Made by a program: the position numbers and the translations under genes
Shown here: in pieces, positions 1-8,310 of the stretch
Layout: each line of letters begins with the position of its first letter
Position numbering within the stretch: the first letter of the stretch is position 1
DNA from: Streptomyces flavofungini
Lineage (GTDB): Bacteria > Actinomycetota > Actinomycetes > Streptomycetales > Streptomycetaceae
Assembly: GCF_014650815.1 (NCBI RefSeq)
Contig: NZ_BMVR01000016.1
Span: 1 to 64,000, forward strand
DNA: 64,000 bases
Reading direction: 5' to 3'
Notes under the pieces: model-generated
What the model was told of the DNA's origin: nothing
The model's input: only the letters and a program-made list of their open reading frames with translations
Databases searched by the model: none

Positions 1-4
1 GTCT

Positions 5-1429
5 GTGGGCGCGGGGGGCCTGCGAATCACCACCCCGGCCTCGGACTCGGGGGAGCCGCGCACCGGTACCGCCCCGTCCCTGGGCGCGGGGGACCCGCGC
101 ACCACCACCCCGACCCCTGGTGCGAGGGACCCGCGGACCGCCGCCGTCCAGAGCCCGGGCGCGAGCGGCCCGCGAACCACCGCCACCCCGCCCCCGGGCG
201 CCCCACGGACCGAAGCCACCGCCCCCACTTCCCCACCGGGCGCGCGAGACCGCCGTACCCAGACCGCCACCCCGGACCAGGACACCCGCGCCTCCCGCGC
301 CAGGGCCACCACCCCCCAACCGGCCGTGCCCGCCCCGCCGTTGGGCCCGGCGCCCGCCGCGCGTACGGCCGCCACGGAGGCGGACCCCACCGCACCGAAA
401 AGCCCCACCGGCGTCCCGCCACGCCCCTTCCCCGCACCTCGCAGCGGCGACAGCCCGGCGAGCGGCGCCACCCCGGAAGGCCGCAACAGCGGCACCACGG
501 CCGCCGGTACCGGCGCCGTGCGGGCCTTCGCCGCCCGACGGACCGCCGCCGCCCGCCGTGCCGTCGGGGCCGTGGACCTGACGCCGGGTCCTGACACGGG
601 CCGCCCCTTCGTGTTTCTGGCGCGGCCCGCGCTGTACGACGACACCACCACCCGGCTGCGCCCCGTCGGCGCGTGGGTGCGGCCCCGGGCGGCGGCGGCC
701 GCGGCCTGTGTGGTGCTGGGGCTCGGGCTCATCGGCGGGGCGGCGACGGGGAGTTGGCTGACGGGAGAGTCCGACGCGGCGGGGAGCTCGCGGAACGCGT
801 ACGTCGAGGCGGGGGAGCTCTGGCACAGCGTGCCCGTCGACGAGCTGTTCCCGCGCTCGATCAAGGGTGAGGGCGCGGGCCCCGGTGGCGCCGACCGCAC
901 CTGGAACCGCGTCGCCGTCGCCCCCGACAGCACCTGCAAGGACGCCTTCGACCCGCTGCTGCGCAAGGCCCTCGCTCCGGCGGGCTGCCTGCGCCTGCTG
1001 CGCGCCACGTACACGGACGCGACCCGCAGCCACGTCACCACCGTCGGCCTGCTGTTCACGAAGGCGGACGCCGAGGCGATGCGGGCCCTGCGCACCCGGT
1101 TCACCGAGGAGGGCCTCGACGCCCGGCCGGACCTGATGCCCCGCCCGTACGCCGCCGAGGGCACCGTCGCCGGGGACTTCGGCGACCTCCAGCGCGCCAC
1201 CTGGACCCTGTCCGTGCTGCCCGACGCCCCCGTCATCGCGTACGCCGTCTCCGGCTTCGCCGACGGCCGCGCCGTCACCGACCCGGAGCCCGCCGCCGAA
1301 GCCATGAAGGCGGGCGCCACCTCCGCCCCCGCCCAGGCGGGGCTCGGCAACGACGCGAAGGGCATCGCCGACCGCGTCGAGCGCGGCCTGCGCAAGACCG
1401 TCACCGCGGCCACGGAGAAGTCCTCATGA
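5..1429 (+). CDS. Pro/Thr-rich single-pass membrane protein upstream of a mycosin (5' end probably outside the window)
   Basis: The frame is open to the window edge, so the GTG at 5 is only the first visible start and the gene probably begins upstream. The first ~190 visible residues are low-complexity Pro/Thr/Ala/Arg with imperfect repeats around a GAxDPRT motif. A hydrophobic segment lies at about residues 222-248, and a folded ~200-residue domain follows, presumably extracytoplasmic. The last codons overlap the protease start (ATGA, 1426-1429), so the two are translationally coupled and probably act together. I do not recognise a named family. Association with type VII secretion is inferred only from the neighbour. 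Confidence 0.7.
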   Translation: MGAGGLRITTPASDSGEPRTGTAPSLGAGDPRTTTPTPGARDPRTAAVQSPGASGPRTTATPPPGAPRTEATAPTSPPGARDRRTQTATPDQDTRASRARATTPQPAVPAPPLGPAPAARTAATEADPTAPKSPTGVPPRPFPAPRSGDSPASGATPEGRNSGTTAAGTGAVRAFAARRTAAARRAVGAVDLTPGPDTGRPFVFLARPALYDDTTTRLRPVGAWVRPRAAAAAACVVLGLGLIGGAATGSWLTGESDAAGSSRNAYVEAGELWHSVPVDELFPRSIKGEGAGPGGADRTWNRVAVAPDSTCKDAFDPLLRKALAPAGCLRLLRATYTDATRSHVTTVGLLFTKADAEAMRALRTRFTEEGLDARPDLMPRPYAAEGTVAGDFGDLQRATWTLSVLPDAPVIAYAVSGFADGRAVTDPEPAAEAMKAGATSAPAQAGLGNDAKGIADRVERGLRKTVTAATEKSS

Positions 1430-2613
1430 CCATGAGCGGAATGCGCCAGCGCACGCGGCGGGCGGTGGTCGGCACGGTCGCCGCCACCTGTGCGCTGCTG
1501 CCCGCCGTCGGCACCGCCCACGCCGACGACGGCATCCGCGGCCAGCAGTGGGCCCTCGACGTGATGCGCACCGACCAGGCCTGGCGGACCACCAAGGGCG
1601 CGGGCGTCACCGTCGCCGTGCTCGACACCGGCGTGGACGCCTCCCACCCCGACCTGGCCGGCAACGTCAGGACCGGCAAGGACATGGTCGGCTTCGGCGC
1701 CCGCCGCGGCGACAAGTCCTGGGCCCGGCACGGCACCGCCATGGCGGGGATCGTCGCCGGTCACGGGCACGGCGCGGGCCGCCGCGACGGCGTGCTCGGC
1801 ATCGCGCCCGAAGCGCGGATCCTGCCGGTGCGGGTGATCCTCGAGGACGGCGACCCCGCCCGCAAGAAGGCCCGCTCCACCCGCGGCAACGCCCTCGCCG
1901 AAGGCATCCGCTGGGCCGCCGACCACGGCGCCGACGTCATCAACCTCTCCCTCGGCGACGACTCCAAGTCCGCCCACCCGGAGCCGACGGAGGACGCCGC
2001 CGTCCAGTACGCGCTGAAGAAGGGCGCCGTCGTCGTCGCCTCCGCGGGCAACGGCGGCGAACGCGGCGACCACATCTCGTACCCGGCCGCGTACCCGGGC
2101 GTCATCGCCGCGACCGCCGTCGACAGCAACGGCACGCGCGCCCCCTTCTCCACCCGCCGCTGGTACGCCACCGTCAGCGCGCCCGGCGACGACGTCGTCA
2201 TCGCCGACCCCAACCGCAGGTACTACGAGGGCTGGGGCACGAGCGCGGCGGCCGCCTTCGTCTCCGGTGCCGTCGCCCTCATCCGCGCCGCCCACCCCGG
2301 CCTCGGCCCCGCCGAGATCAAGCAGCTCCTGCGGGACACCGCACGGGACGCCCCGGCCGGCGGCCGCGACGACTCCCGCGGCTTCGGCCTCGTCGACCCG
2401 GTCGCGGCACTCGCTCGCGCCGACAAGATCAAGCCCCAGTCCCTGCGTGCCACGGCCCGCACCGACAAGTACTTCGGCCCCGGCCCGGACAAGGCGCCCG
2501 AGGACGACGGCCCCGCCGGGTGGGTCGGCCCCGCGGCCGGAGGCCTGGGCGTGGCCCTGCTGGCGGCGGGGATCTGGCTGTGGCGGGGGCGGGCGGGGGC
2601 CGCGCGGCGGTAG
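1426..2613 (+). CDS. S8 family serine peptidase, mycosin-like (type VII secretion-associated)
   Basis: This is a subtilisin-fold protease of 395 aa. An N-terminal signal peptide (about residues 8-33, ending near AHA) is followed by the peptidase domain. The catalytic triad is visible as D67 (VLDTG), H102 (HGT) and S273 (GTSAAAAF), with oxyanion Asn N209 (SAGN). A proline-containing linker leads to one C-terminal membrane helix (about 363-386) and a short basic tail. Signal peptide plus subtilase plus C-terminal anchor is the mycosin architecture, in which the protease faces outside and supports ESX/type VII secretion. The GTSAAAAF motif differs from the common GTSMAAPH. No ESX core genes are in the window, so the secretion role is inferred. 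Confidence 0.88.
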   Translation: MTMSGMRQRTRRAVVGTVAATCALLPAVGTAHADDGIRGQQWALDVMRTDQAWRTTKGAGVTVAVLDTGVDASHPDLAGNVRTGKDMVGFGARRGDKSWARHGTAMAGIVAGHGHGAGRRDGVLGIAPEARILPVRVILEDGDPARKKARSTRGNALAEGIRWAADHGADVINLSLGDDSKSAHPEPTEDAAVQYALKKGAVVVASAGNGGERGDHISYPAAYPGVIAATAVDSNGTRAPFSTRRWYATVSAPGDDVVIADPNRRYYEGWGTSAAAAFVSGAVALIRAAHPGLGPAEIKQLLRDTARDAPAGGRDDSRGFGLVDPVAALARADKIKPQSLRATARTDKYFGPGPDKAPEDDGPAGWVGPAAGGLGVALLAAGIWLWRGRAGAARR

Positions 2614-2690
2614 GCGGCCGCGGCGGTACGTCGTCCGTGCGCCGGTGGGCGGCCGCAGCCGCCGGACACCGGCGGGCTAGGGTCGGGACC

Positions 2691-3461
2691 GTGGCGAACA
2701 AGAACATTCCCGACCCCGGCTTCTCCGACGACGACGGGTCGGCCGACCCCGCGCTCCGGGCGGCGCTCGCCGCCTGGGCCGAGGACCGGAGCGCCCACGG
2801 GCCGGTCCTCGAAGCGCTCGCGGGGGCCCGTCTCCTGGTACCCGTCGTCGCCGTGCTCGGCGAGGTCGAGGAGGGCGATCAACAGGGGGGCGAAGCTCTT
2901 CATGAGGGTGGTGGGAGACGGGCGGGCGGGCTGCGGCGCGAGAAGACCAGTGACATGGCCGTGCCCACGTTGAAGGCGGGCCACCGCACCGCGCTGCCCG
3001 CCTTCACCTCCACCGAGGCGCTGGCCCTGTGGGACCCCGAGGCCCGCCCCGTCGCCGTACCGCTGCACCAGGCGCTGCAGGCCGCCGCGCACGAGAAGGC
3101 CGACACGATCGTCCTCGACCTCGCGGGCCCCGTCCCCTACGAGCTGAACCGGCCCGCGCTGATCGCCCTCGCCGAAGGGCGCCGCAGCGCCGACGCGCTC
3201 ACGGACCCGGCCGTCGTCGCCGCCGTGCGCGCCGTCGTCGCCGCCGAGCCCGCCGTGCTCCGCGCCCACCTCGGCCCCGGCACGGCCGACGGCACCCTCG
3301 CCCTGGTCCTGGACCCCGCGGCCACGCAGGCCGCCGCCCAGCGCCTCGCCGAGGCCCTCGCCGCCGACGAAACACTGAGGGCCCGCCTGGTGCGCGGCCT
3401 CGACCTGGCACTGCTGCCGGCCGAGGCGACGCCACCGGGCGAGCCCCTCTACGTACGGTGA
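2691..3461 (+). CDS. SseB-like protein
   Basis: A protein of 256 aa starting at GTG 2691 (VANKNIPDPGFSDDD). The N-terminal part (about 20-140) resembles the SseB N-terminal domain: a helical start, then LLVPVVAVLGEVEEG, LRREKTSDMAVPTL and a hydrophobic PAFTS strand. The C-terminal ~100 residues are Ala-rich helices. Between VEEGD and GLRREKTSD there is a Gly-rich stretch of about 16 residues that looks longer than I expect for this family. It continues in the same direction 77 nt after the mycosin gene. The molecular function of SseB-like proteins in Streptomyces is not established. Confidence 0.75.
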   Translation: MANKNIPDPGFSDDDGSADPALRAALAAWAEDRSAHGPVLEALAGARLLVPVVAVLGEVEEGDQQGGEALHEGGGRRAGGLRREKTSDMAVPTLKAGHRTALPAFTSTEALALWDPEARPVAVPLHQALQAAAHEKADTIVLDLAGPVPYELNRPALIALAEGRRSADALTDPAVVAAVRAVVAAEPAVLRAHLGPGTADGTLALVLDPAATQAAAQRLAEALAADETLRARLVRGLDLALLPAEATPPGEPLYVR

Positions 3462-3471
3462 TGCGTGGGCG

Positions 3472-3858
3472 TCAGCCGAAGACGGGCCCCGTGTACTTCT
3501 CGCCGGGGCCCTGACCGGGCTCGTCCGGCACCAGGGACGCCTCGCGGAACGCGAGCTGCAGGGACTTCAGGCCGTCCCGCAGCGGCGCCGCGTGGAAGGA
3601 GCTGATCTCCGTCGCGCTCGCGTCCATCAGACCGGCCAGGGCCTGGATCAGCTTGCGGGCCTCGTCCAGGTCCTTGTGGGCCTCGCCCTCCTCGGCGAGG
3701 CCCAGGTTCACCGCCGCCGCGCTCATCAGGTGCACCGCGACCGTCGTGATCACCTCGACCGCGGGAACGTCCGCGATGTCGCGGGTCATGGCGTCGAAGC
3801 CGGGGCTCTGGGATGCGTCGTGGGGTGCGGGGGTGGCCGCGGGGCTCGTGTCACTCAT
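3472..3858 (-). CDS. DUF1844 family protein
   Basis: A small soluble protein of 128 aa. Its core (IADVPAVEVITTVAVHLMSAAAVNLGL, split by me as residues about 30-56) and the following acidic helix, ending in LDEARKLIQALAGLMDA, match the DUF1844 pattern. The Pro/Ala-rich first 25 residues are probably disordered. I use ATG 3858 (MSDTSP); an in-frame ATG at 3867 is the alternative. It is divergent from infC, with which it shares a 360-nt intergenic region. Conserved next to infC in Streptomyces as far as I recall; function unknown. Confidence 0.82.
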   Translation of the reverse strand: MSDTSPAATPAPHDASQSPGFDAMTRDIADVPAVEVITTVAVHLMSAAAVNLGLAEEGEAHKDLDEARKLIQALAGLMDASATEISSFHAAPLRDGLKSLQLAFREASLVPDEPGQGPGEKYTGPVFG

Positions 3859-3886
3859 GCCCCTCACCCTAGAGCCGCGCTCCGAC

Positions 3887-3917
3887 GGTTAGCCCCACCC
3901 CCCGGGACCTGCTAACC
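3887..3917. promoter_or_regulatory. 7-bp inverted repeat in the DUF1844/infC divergent region
   Basis: GGTTAGC (3887-3893) and GCTAACC (3911-3917) are perfect inverted copies separated by a C/G-rich 17-nt spacer containing CCCGGG. TAACCT (3913-3918) in the right arm could also act as a -10 toward infC, with TTAGCC (3889-3894) as a poor -35 at 18-nt spacing. A shared operator or promoter is an inference; only the symmetry is certain. Confidence 0.35.
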
Positions 3918-4105
3918 TTGTGTAACGACCGGCTGGACACCCGCGTGCCAACGCAAGCGTCCGGCCCACAAGTGGAGGCTCCGATCTCCCACCTGGCCGC
4001 TCCGAGGGGCGGCGGGTCACCGGTCAGGCGGACACCGTGCGAAGCGCGAGCGTCCGCCCGATGCGCCCCGCGATCATCGCGGAGGTGCTCCGGTATTCGT
4101 TTGGA

Positions 4106-4136
4106 GCCCCTTCTGTGATCAGTCGGGGCATTTTTT
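4106..4136 (+). terminator. Intrinsic terminator/attenuator in the infC leader
   Basis: GCCCC (4106-4110) pairs with GGGGC (4125-4129). Inside, CTG and CAG (4113-4115, 4120-4122) form a second stem around a TGAT loop, and an A plus six T residues (4131-4136) follow. A U-tract of this kind is rare in such GC-rich DNA. It lies about 80 nt upstream of the infC start and downstream of any plausible promoter, so premature termination (attenuation) of the infC-rpmI-rplT transcript is likely. The 360-nt gap 3859-4218 otherwise contains no gene. Confidence 0.7.
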
Positions 4137-4207
4137 GTGTTCCGGCTCGGTTGGTCGAGAAAACAGACGTAACGCGGCTGTCCGCCAGACGGTCGCGTGG
4201 TGCTACC

Positions 4208-4214
4208 GAGGAGG
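4208..4214 (+). promoter_or_regulatory. Ribosome binding site that fixes the infC ATC start
   Basis: GAGGAGG lies 4 nt before ATC 4219. No ATG, GTG or TTG is available in frame close to it; the upstream GTG and other starts in the same frame would place the site inside the coding sequence. IF3 genes characteristically use a rare start codon, so ATC 4219 is the best choice. Confidence 0.75.
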
Positions 4215-4218
4215 ATCC

Positions 4219-4878
4219 ATCAGCGCCGAGCCCCGCATCAACGACCGGATTCGCGTTCCCGAAGTGCGACTTGTCGGTCCCAGCGGCGAGCAGGTCGGGA
4301 TTGTCCCGCTTGCCAAGGCCCTGGAGCTTGCGCAGGAGTACGACCTGGACCTGGTCGAGGTCGCGGCGAACGCCCGTCCGCCCGTGTGCAAGCTCATGGA
4401 CTACGGGAAGTTCAAGTACGAGTCGGCCATGAAGGCCCGTGAGGCGCGCAAGAACCAGGCGCACACGGTCATCAAGGAGATGAAGCTCCGGCCGAAGATC
4501 GACCCGCACGACTACGACACCAAGAAGGGTCACGTCGTCCGGTTCCTCAAGCAGGGCGACAAAGTCAAGATCACGATCATGTTCCGTGGTCGCGAGCAGT
4601 CCCGTCCGGAGCTCGGCTTCCGGCTGCTGCAGCGGCTCGCGGAGGACGTCCAGGACCTCGGGTTCATCGAGTCGAACCCGAAGCAGGACGGCCGAAACAT
4701 GATCATGGTCCTCGGTCCGCACAAGAAGAAGACCGAGGCGATGGCCGAGGCCCGTGAGGCCCAGGCGGCTCGCAAGGCGGAAGCGAAGGCCAACCCCGGC
4801 AAGTCGCAGAACGCCGCCGAGGAGGAGCTTTCCGAAGCCCCCGTCGAGGCCCCGGCCGAGGCTCCCGCCGAGGCCTGA
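4219..4878 (+). CDS. infC: Translation initiation factor IF-3
   Basis: IF3 binds the 30S subunit, blocks premature 50S joining and discriminates against non-canonical start codons. The 219-aa product starts at ATC (ISAEPRINDRIR). The N-terminal domain (to about 75) contains RVPEVRLVGPSGEQVG, a Lys-rich linker follows, and the C-terminal domain (about 85-170) contains KPKIDPHDYDTKKGH-like sequence and FLKQGDKVKITIMFRGRE. The last ~45 residues form a Lys/Glu/Ala tail typical of actinobacteria. The rare start codon is the known basis of IF3 autoregulation in other bacteria. First gene of the infC-rpmI-rplT operon, behind a probable attenuator. Confidence 0.97.
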   Translation: MSAEPRINDRIRVPEVRLVGPSGEQVGIVPLAKALELAQEYDLDLVEVAANARPPVCKLMDYGKFKYESAMKAREARKNQAHTVIKEMKLRPKIDPHDYDTKKGHVVRFLKQGDKVKITIMFRGREQSRPELGFRLLQRLAEDVQDLGFIESNPKQDGRNMIMVLGPHKKKTEAMAEAREAQAARKAEAKANPGKSQNAAEEELSEAPVEAPAEAPAEA

Positions 4879-4927
4879 TCCCCGGACGCGAGTCCAGGGA
4901 TCGCCAACCGAACACATGACGCTCCCG

Positions 4928-4953
4928 GATGCCCGGTTTCACGACCGGGCATC
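4928..4953 (+). promoter_or_regulatory. Hairpin between infC and rpmI
   Basis: GATGCCCGGT (4928-4937) and ACCGGGCATC (4944-4953) form a perfect 10-bp stem with a TTCACG loop, about 30 nt before the rpmI start. There is no T-tract. It could adjust the relative expression of infC and the two ribosomal protein genes, through partial termination or as a processing or protein-binding site. This is inferred from position only. Confidence 0.5.
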
Positions 4954-4984
4954 GGAGTGCCACTGACGAGGAGAGAACGGCGCT

Positions 4985-5179
4985 ATGCCGAAGAACAAGA
5001 CGCACAGCGGTGCCAGCAAGCGCTTCAAGGTCACCGGCTCCGGCAAGGTGCTCCGCGAGCGCGCCGGCAAGCGCCACCTGCTCGAGCACAAGTCGTCCCG
5101 TCTGACGCGTCGCCTCACCGGCAACGCCGAGATGGCCCCGGGCGACGCCAAGAAGATCAAGAAGCTTCTCGGCAAGTGA
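4985..5179 (+). CDS. rpmI: Large ribosomal subunit protein bL35
   Basis: A basic protein of 64 aa (MPKNKTHSGASKRFKVTGSG) with the full L35 pattern, including RAGKRHLLEHKSS and the C-terminal KKIKKLLGK. It is a structural component of the 50S subunit. ATG 4985 has a purine-rich GAGGAGAG sequence upstream. It lies in the conserved order between infC and rplT. Length is as expected for the family. Confidence 0.98.
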   Translation: MPKNKTHSGASKRFKVTGSGKVLRERAGKRHLLEHKSSRLTRRLTGNAEMAPGDAKKIKKLLGK

Positions 5180-5275
5180 GTCCGGGCGCGCACCGCGCGC
5201 CTGAGCTCTGACCGGGACCCAATCGATACCGGGTCGTGTGAGTCCAACCACGGCCCCGCTACAAGGAGTTAACAA

Positions 5276-5659
5276 GTGGCACGCGTCAAGCGGGCAGTCA
5301 ACGCCCACAAGAAGCGTCGGGCGATCCTCGAAGCGGCCAGCGGCTACCGCGGCCAGCGGTCGCGCCTGTACCGCAAGGCCAAGGAGCAGGTCACCCACTC
5401 CCTGGTCTACAACTACAACGACCGCAAGAAGCGCAAGGGCGACTTCCGTCAGCTGTGGATCCAGCGCATCAACGCCGCTGCCCGCGCCAACGGCATCACC
5501 TACAACCGCTTCATCCAGGGTCTGAAGGCCGCCAACATCGAGGTGGACCGCAAGATCCTCGCCGAGCTGGCCGTGAACGACGCCAACGCGTTCGCCGCGC
5601 TGGTCGAGGTCGCGCAGAAGGCCCTGCCGTCGGACGTCAACGCCCCCAAGGCCGCCTGA
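5276..5659 (+). CDS. rplT: Large ribosomal subunit protein bL20
   Basis: This 127-aa protein starts at GTG 5276 and is preceded by AAGGAG. It shows the very basic L20 N-terminus (MARVKRAVNAHKKRRAIL), the YRGQRSRLYRKAKEQ helix, and the conserved RIN..AR.NGITYN and FI.GLK segments. L20 is needed for early 50S assembly and in some bacteria represses its own operon through the mRNA leader. It is the last gene of the operon and is followed by a strong hairpin terminator. Confidence 0.98.
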   Translation: MARVKRAVNAHKKRRAILEAASGYRGQRSRLYRKAKEQVTHSLVYNYNDRKKRKGDFRQLWIQRINAAARANGITYNRFIQGLKAANIEVDRKILAELAVNDANAFAALVEVAQKALPSDVNAPKAA

Positions 5660-5686
5660 CGTTCGCACTGGGCTTGAGCTGTGATT

Positions 5687-5721
5687 GGACCCGTAGGCCG
5701 ATGGCCTGCGGGTCCCGTCTT
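5687..5721 (+). terminator. Terminator after rplT
   Basis: GGACCCGTAGGCC (5687-5699) pairs with GGCCTGCGGGTCC (5703-5715) through 13 pairs, one of them a U-G wobble, around a GAT loop, followed by the partly T-rich CGTCTT. It closes the infC-rpmI-rplT transcript. Confidence 0.8.
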
Positions 5722-5801
5722 GTTCGGCCCGCTCTTCGCCGCGCGTCGCTGCGGGCGGTTCGGCACCGCCGGTCGCTGACGTTTCGGCTGAGCGCCGTTG
5801 C

Positions 5802-6068
5802 GGCGGGGAAGGAATACCCGCCCCTCCCGGCGGGGGGCCGCCTGCCTCGCGGCGGCGTGCGGCCCTCGTCTCGCGGCGGTGAGAAGTGCCCGTCTCGCGG
5901 CGGCGTGCAGCCCCTGCCTCTTGGCGGTGAGGAAGCCCCCGCCTCTTGGTGGTGAGGAAGCCTCCGCCCCGTGGTGGTGAGCAGTGGCCGTCTCGCGGCG
6001 GTGAGAATGCCTCCGCCCCCTGGCGGTGAAGAAGTGCCCGCCCCCGGCGGTGAGAAGCCCCGACCCCG
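5802..6068. repeat. Degenerate 24-25-bp minisatellite, about 11 units
   Basis: The stretch between the rplT terminator and the TrmH gene consists of contiguous units starting GGCGG or GGTGG, of consensus GGCGGTGAGAAGNNCCCGCC plus CTCNC. About 11 copies occur with a 22-25-nt period. Many units can fold as a GGCGG/CCGCC hairpin. There are no spacers, so it is not CRISPR. It fills most of the 428-nt gap 5660-6087 and no convincing gene lies in it. An open frame runs through it into the methylase, but the methylase has its own ribosome binding site afterwards. Confidence 0.75.
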
Positions 6069-6087
6069 TATCCCCGAAGGCGACTTG

Positions 6088-6945
<858 letters not shown>

Positions 6946-7002
6946 TAGTGTGTCGGGCTCACAGGCCCATTGCGCCGGTTCCGAGAGGCGGGGATACGGG
7001 GA

Positions 7003-8151
7003 ATGACTGTCGGCACGAGCAGACCACCGGGAGTACGGGACATCCTGTGCCCTCCCGCAGGCCAGTCGGGCCAGGCGGGCCCGGGCCCCGGCGAGCTCGG
7101 CATCGACCCGGACGACCTGCCCGACGGCCTGGTCGTGGCCGACGAGTCGGGGCGCGTGATCTGTTTCAACGCCGCCGCGGCCCGCATCACCGCCGTCCGC
7201 GCCAGCGACGCCATGGGCGCCTCCATCGAGCGGGCGCTGCCCCTGGAGGACCTAGAAGGACGCCGCTGGTGGCAGCTCACCGACCCCTACGGCGGCCTCA
7301 CCACCCGGTTCGCCCAGCCCGAGCGGAACCTGCTGCTTCCCGGCGGCCGCGAAGTGCTCGTGTCCGCGCGGTACGTACGGACGCGGCCGACCGGGCCGTT
7401 GCGCCGCCTCGTGGTGTCCCTGCGCGACACCGAGGCGCGCCGCCGCACCGAGCGCAGCCACGCCGAGCTGATCGCCACCGTCGCCCATGAACTGCGCTCG
7501 CCGCTGACGTCCGTCAAGGGCTTCACGGCGACGCTGCTCGCCAAGTGGGAGCGGTTCACCGACGACCAGAAGAAGCTGATGCTGGAGACGGTGGACGCCG
7601 ACGCCAACCGCGTCACCCGGCTCATCGCCGAACTGCTCGACATCTCCCGCATCGACTCCGGGCGGCTCGAACTGCGCCGCCAGCCCGTCGACATCGGCGC
7701 GGCCGTCGGGCGGCACATCCAGGCCCACGTCGCCGCCGGTCAGGACGCGGACCGCTTCCTCGTACGGCTGCAGCAGCCGCTGCCCGACCTGTGGGCCGAT
7801 CCGGACAAGATCGATCAGGTGCTGAGCAATCTGCTGGAAAACGCGGTGCGGCACGGCGAGGGAACGGTCACCATTGATGTGGCGCCCTCGCCCTCCCTGC
7901 GGGTGCGGGGAGCCGCCGACACCGCGGTCACCGTCAGCGACGAGGGTTCCGGCATTCCGGAGGAGTCGATGGGCCGCGTCTTCACCCGCTTCTGGCGGGG
8001 CAGCAAACGCGGCGGGACGGGACTGGGGTTGTACATCGTGAAGGGCATCGTCGAAGCGCACGGCGGCACGATCACCGTGGGCCGCGCGGCCGGCGGCGGC
8101 GCCCAGTTCCGATTTACGTTGCCCGTGGGGGCCCCGGCGTATCTCCAGTGA
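7003..8151 (+). CDS. PAS-domain sensor histidine kinase, no membrane segment
   Basis: A 382-aa kinase. A PAS-like domain spans about residues 35-140 (LPDGLVVADESGRVICFNAAAARIT). The dimerisation/phosphoacceptor helix has H162 in AHELRSPLTSVKG. The ATPase domain has the N box (NLLENAVRHG), G1 (DEGSGIPEE), F box (FTRFWRG) and G2 (GGTGLGLYIVKGIVEAHGG). No transmembrane helix is visible, so it senses a cytoplasmic cue. No response regulator gene lies nearby, so it is an orphan. ATG 7003 is chosen over an upstream TTG (6970). Confidence 0.9.
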   Translation: MTVGTSRPPGVRDILCPPAGQSGQAGPGPGELGIDPDDLPDGLVVADESGRVICFNAAAARITAVRASDAMGASIERALPLEDLEGRRWWQLTDPYGGLTTRFAQPERNLLLPGGREVLVSARYVRTRPTGPLRRLVVSLRDTEARRRTERSHAELIATVAHELRSPLTSVKGFTATLLAKWERFTDDQKKLMLETVDADANRVTRLIAELLDISRIDSGRLELRRQPVDIGAAVGRHIQAHVAAGQDADRFLVRLQQPLPDLWADPDKIDQVLSNLLENAVRHGEGTVTIDVAPSPSLRVRGAADTAVTVSDEGSGIPEESMGRVFTRFWRGSKRGGTGLGLYIVKGIVEAHGGTITVGRAAGGGAQFRFTLPVGAPAYLQ

Positions 8152-8310
8152 TCATCGCCGCGGCCGCCCGCGGGCGCATGCGTTCACCGCACCCCCGTTA
8201 GACTCGGACGTTGGCACCTTTGTGTCCCCATTCTCGGGACGATCTCAGGACCAGTCGTCTCCGACTCGTCGACGGGGACCATCCGCCAGTCAACGGAAGC
8301 ACGGGAAGAG

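Noticed and set aside
5802..6068. CRISPR array
   Set aside because: The units are contiguous and degenerate with no unique spacers, and no cas genes are present.
5971..6087. Upstream GTG start for the TrmH methylase inside the minisatellite
   Set aside because: The extension is low-complexity repeat sequence, and ATG 6088 has a good ribosome binding site and the family's usual N-terminus.
8152..8310. T-box or Phe-rich leader peptide controlling pheST
   Set aside because: No T-box specifier or AGGGUGG-like element and no short frame with Phe codons; the only short frame (ATG 8178) has none.
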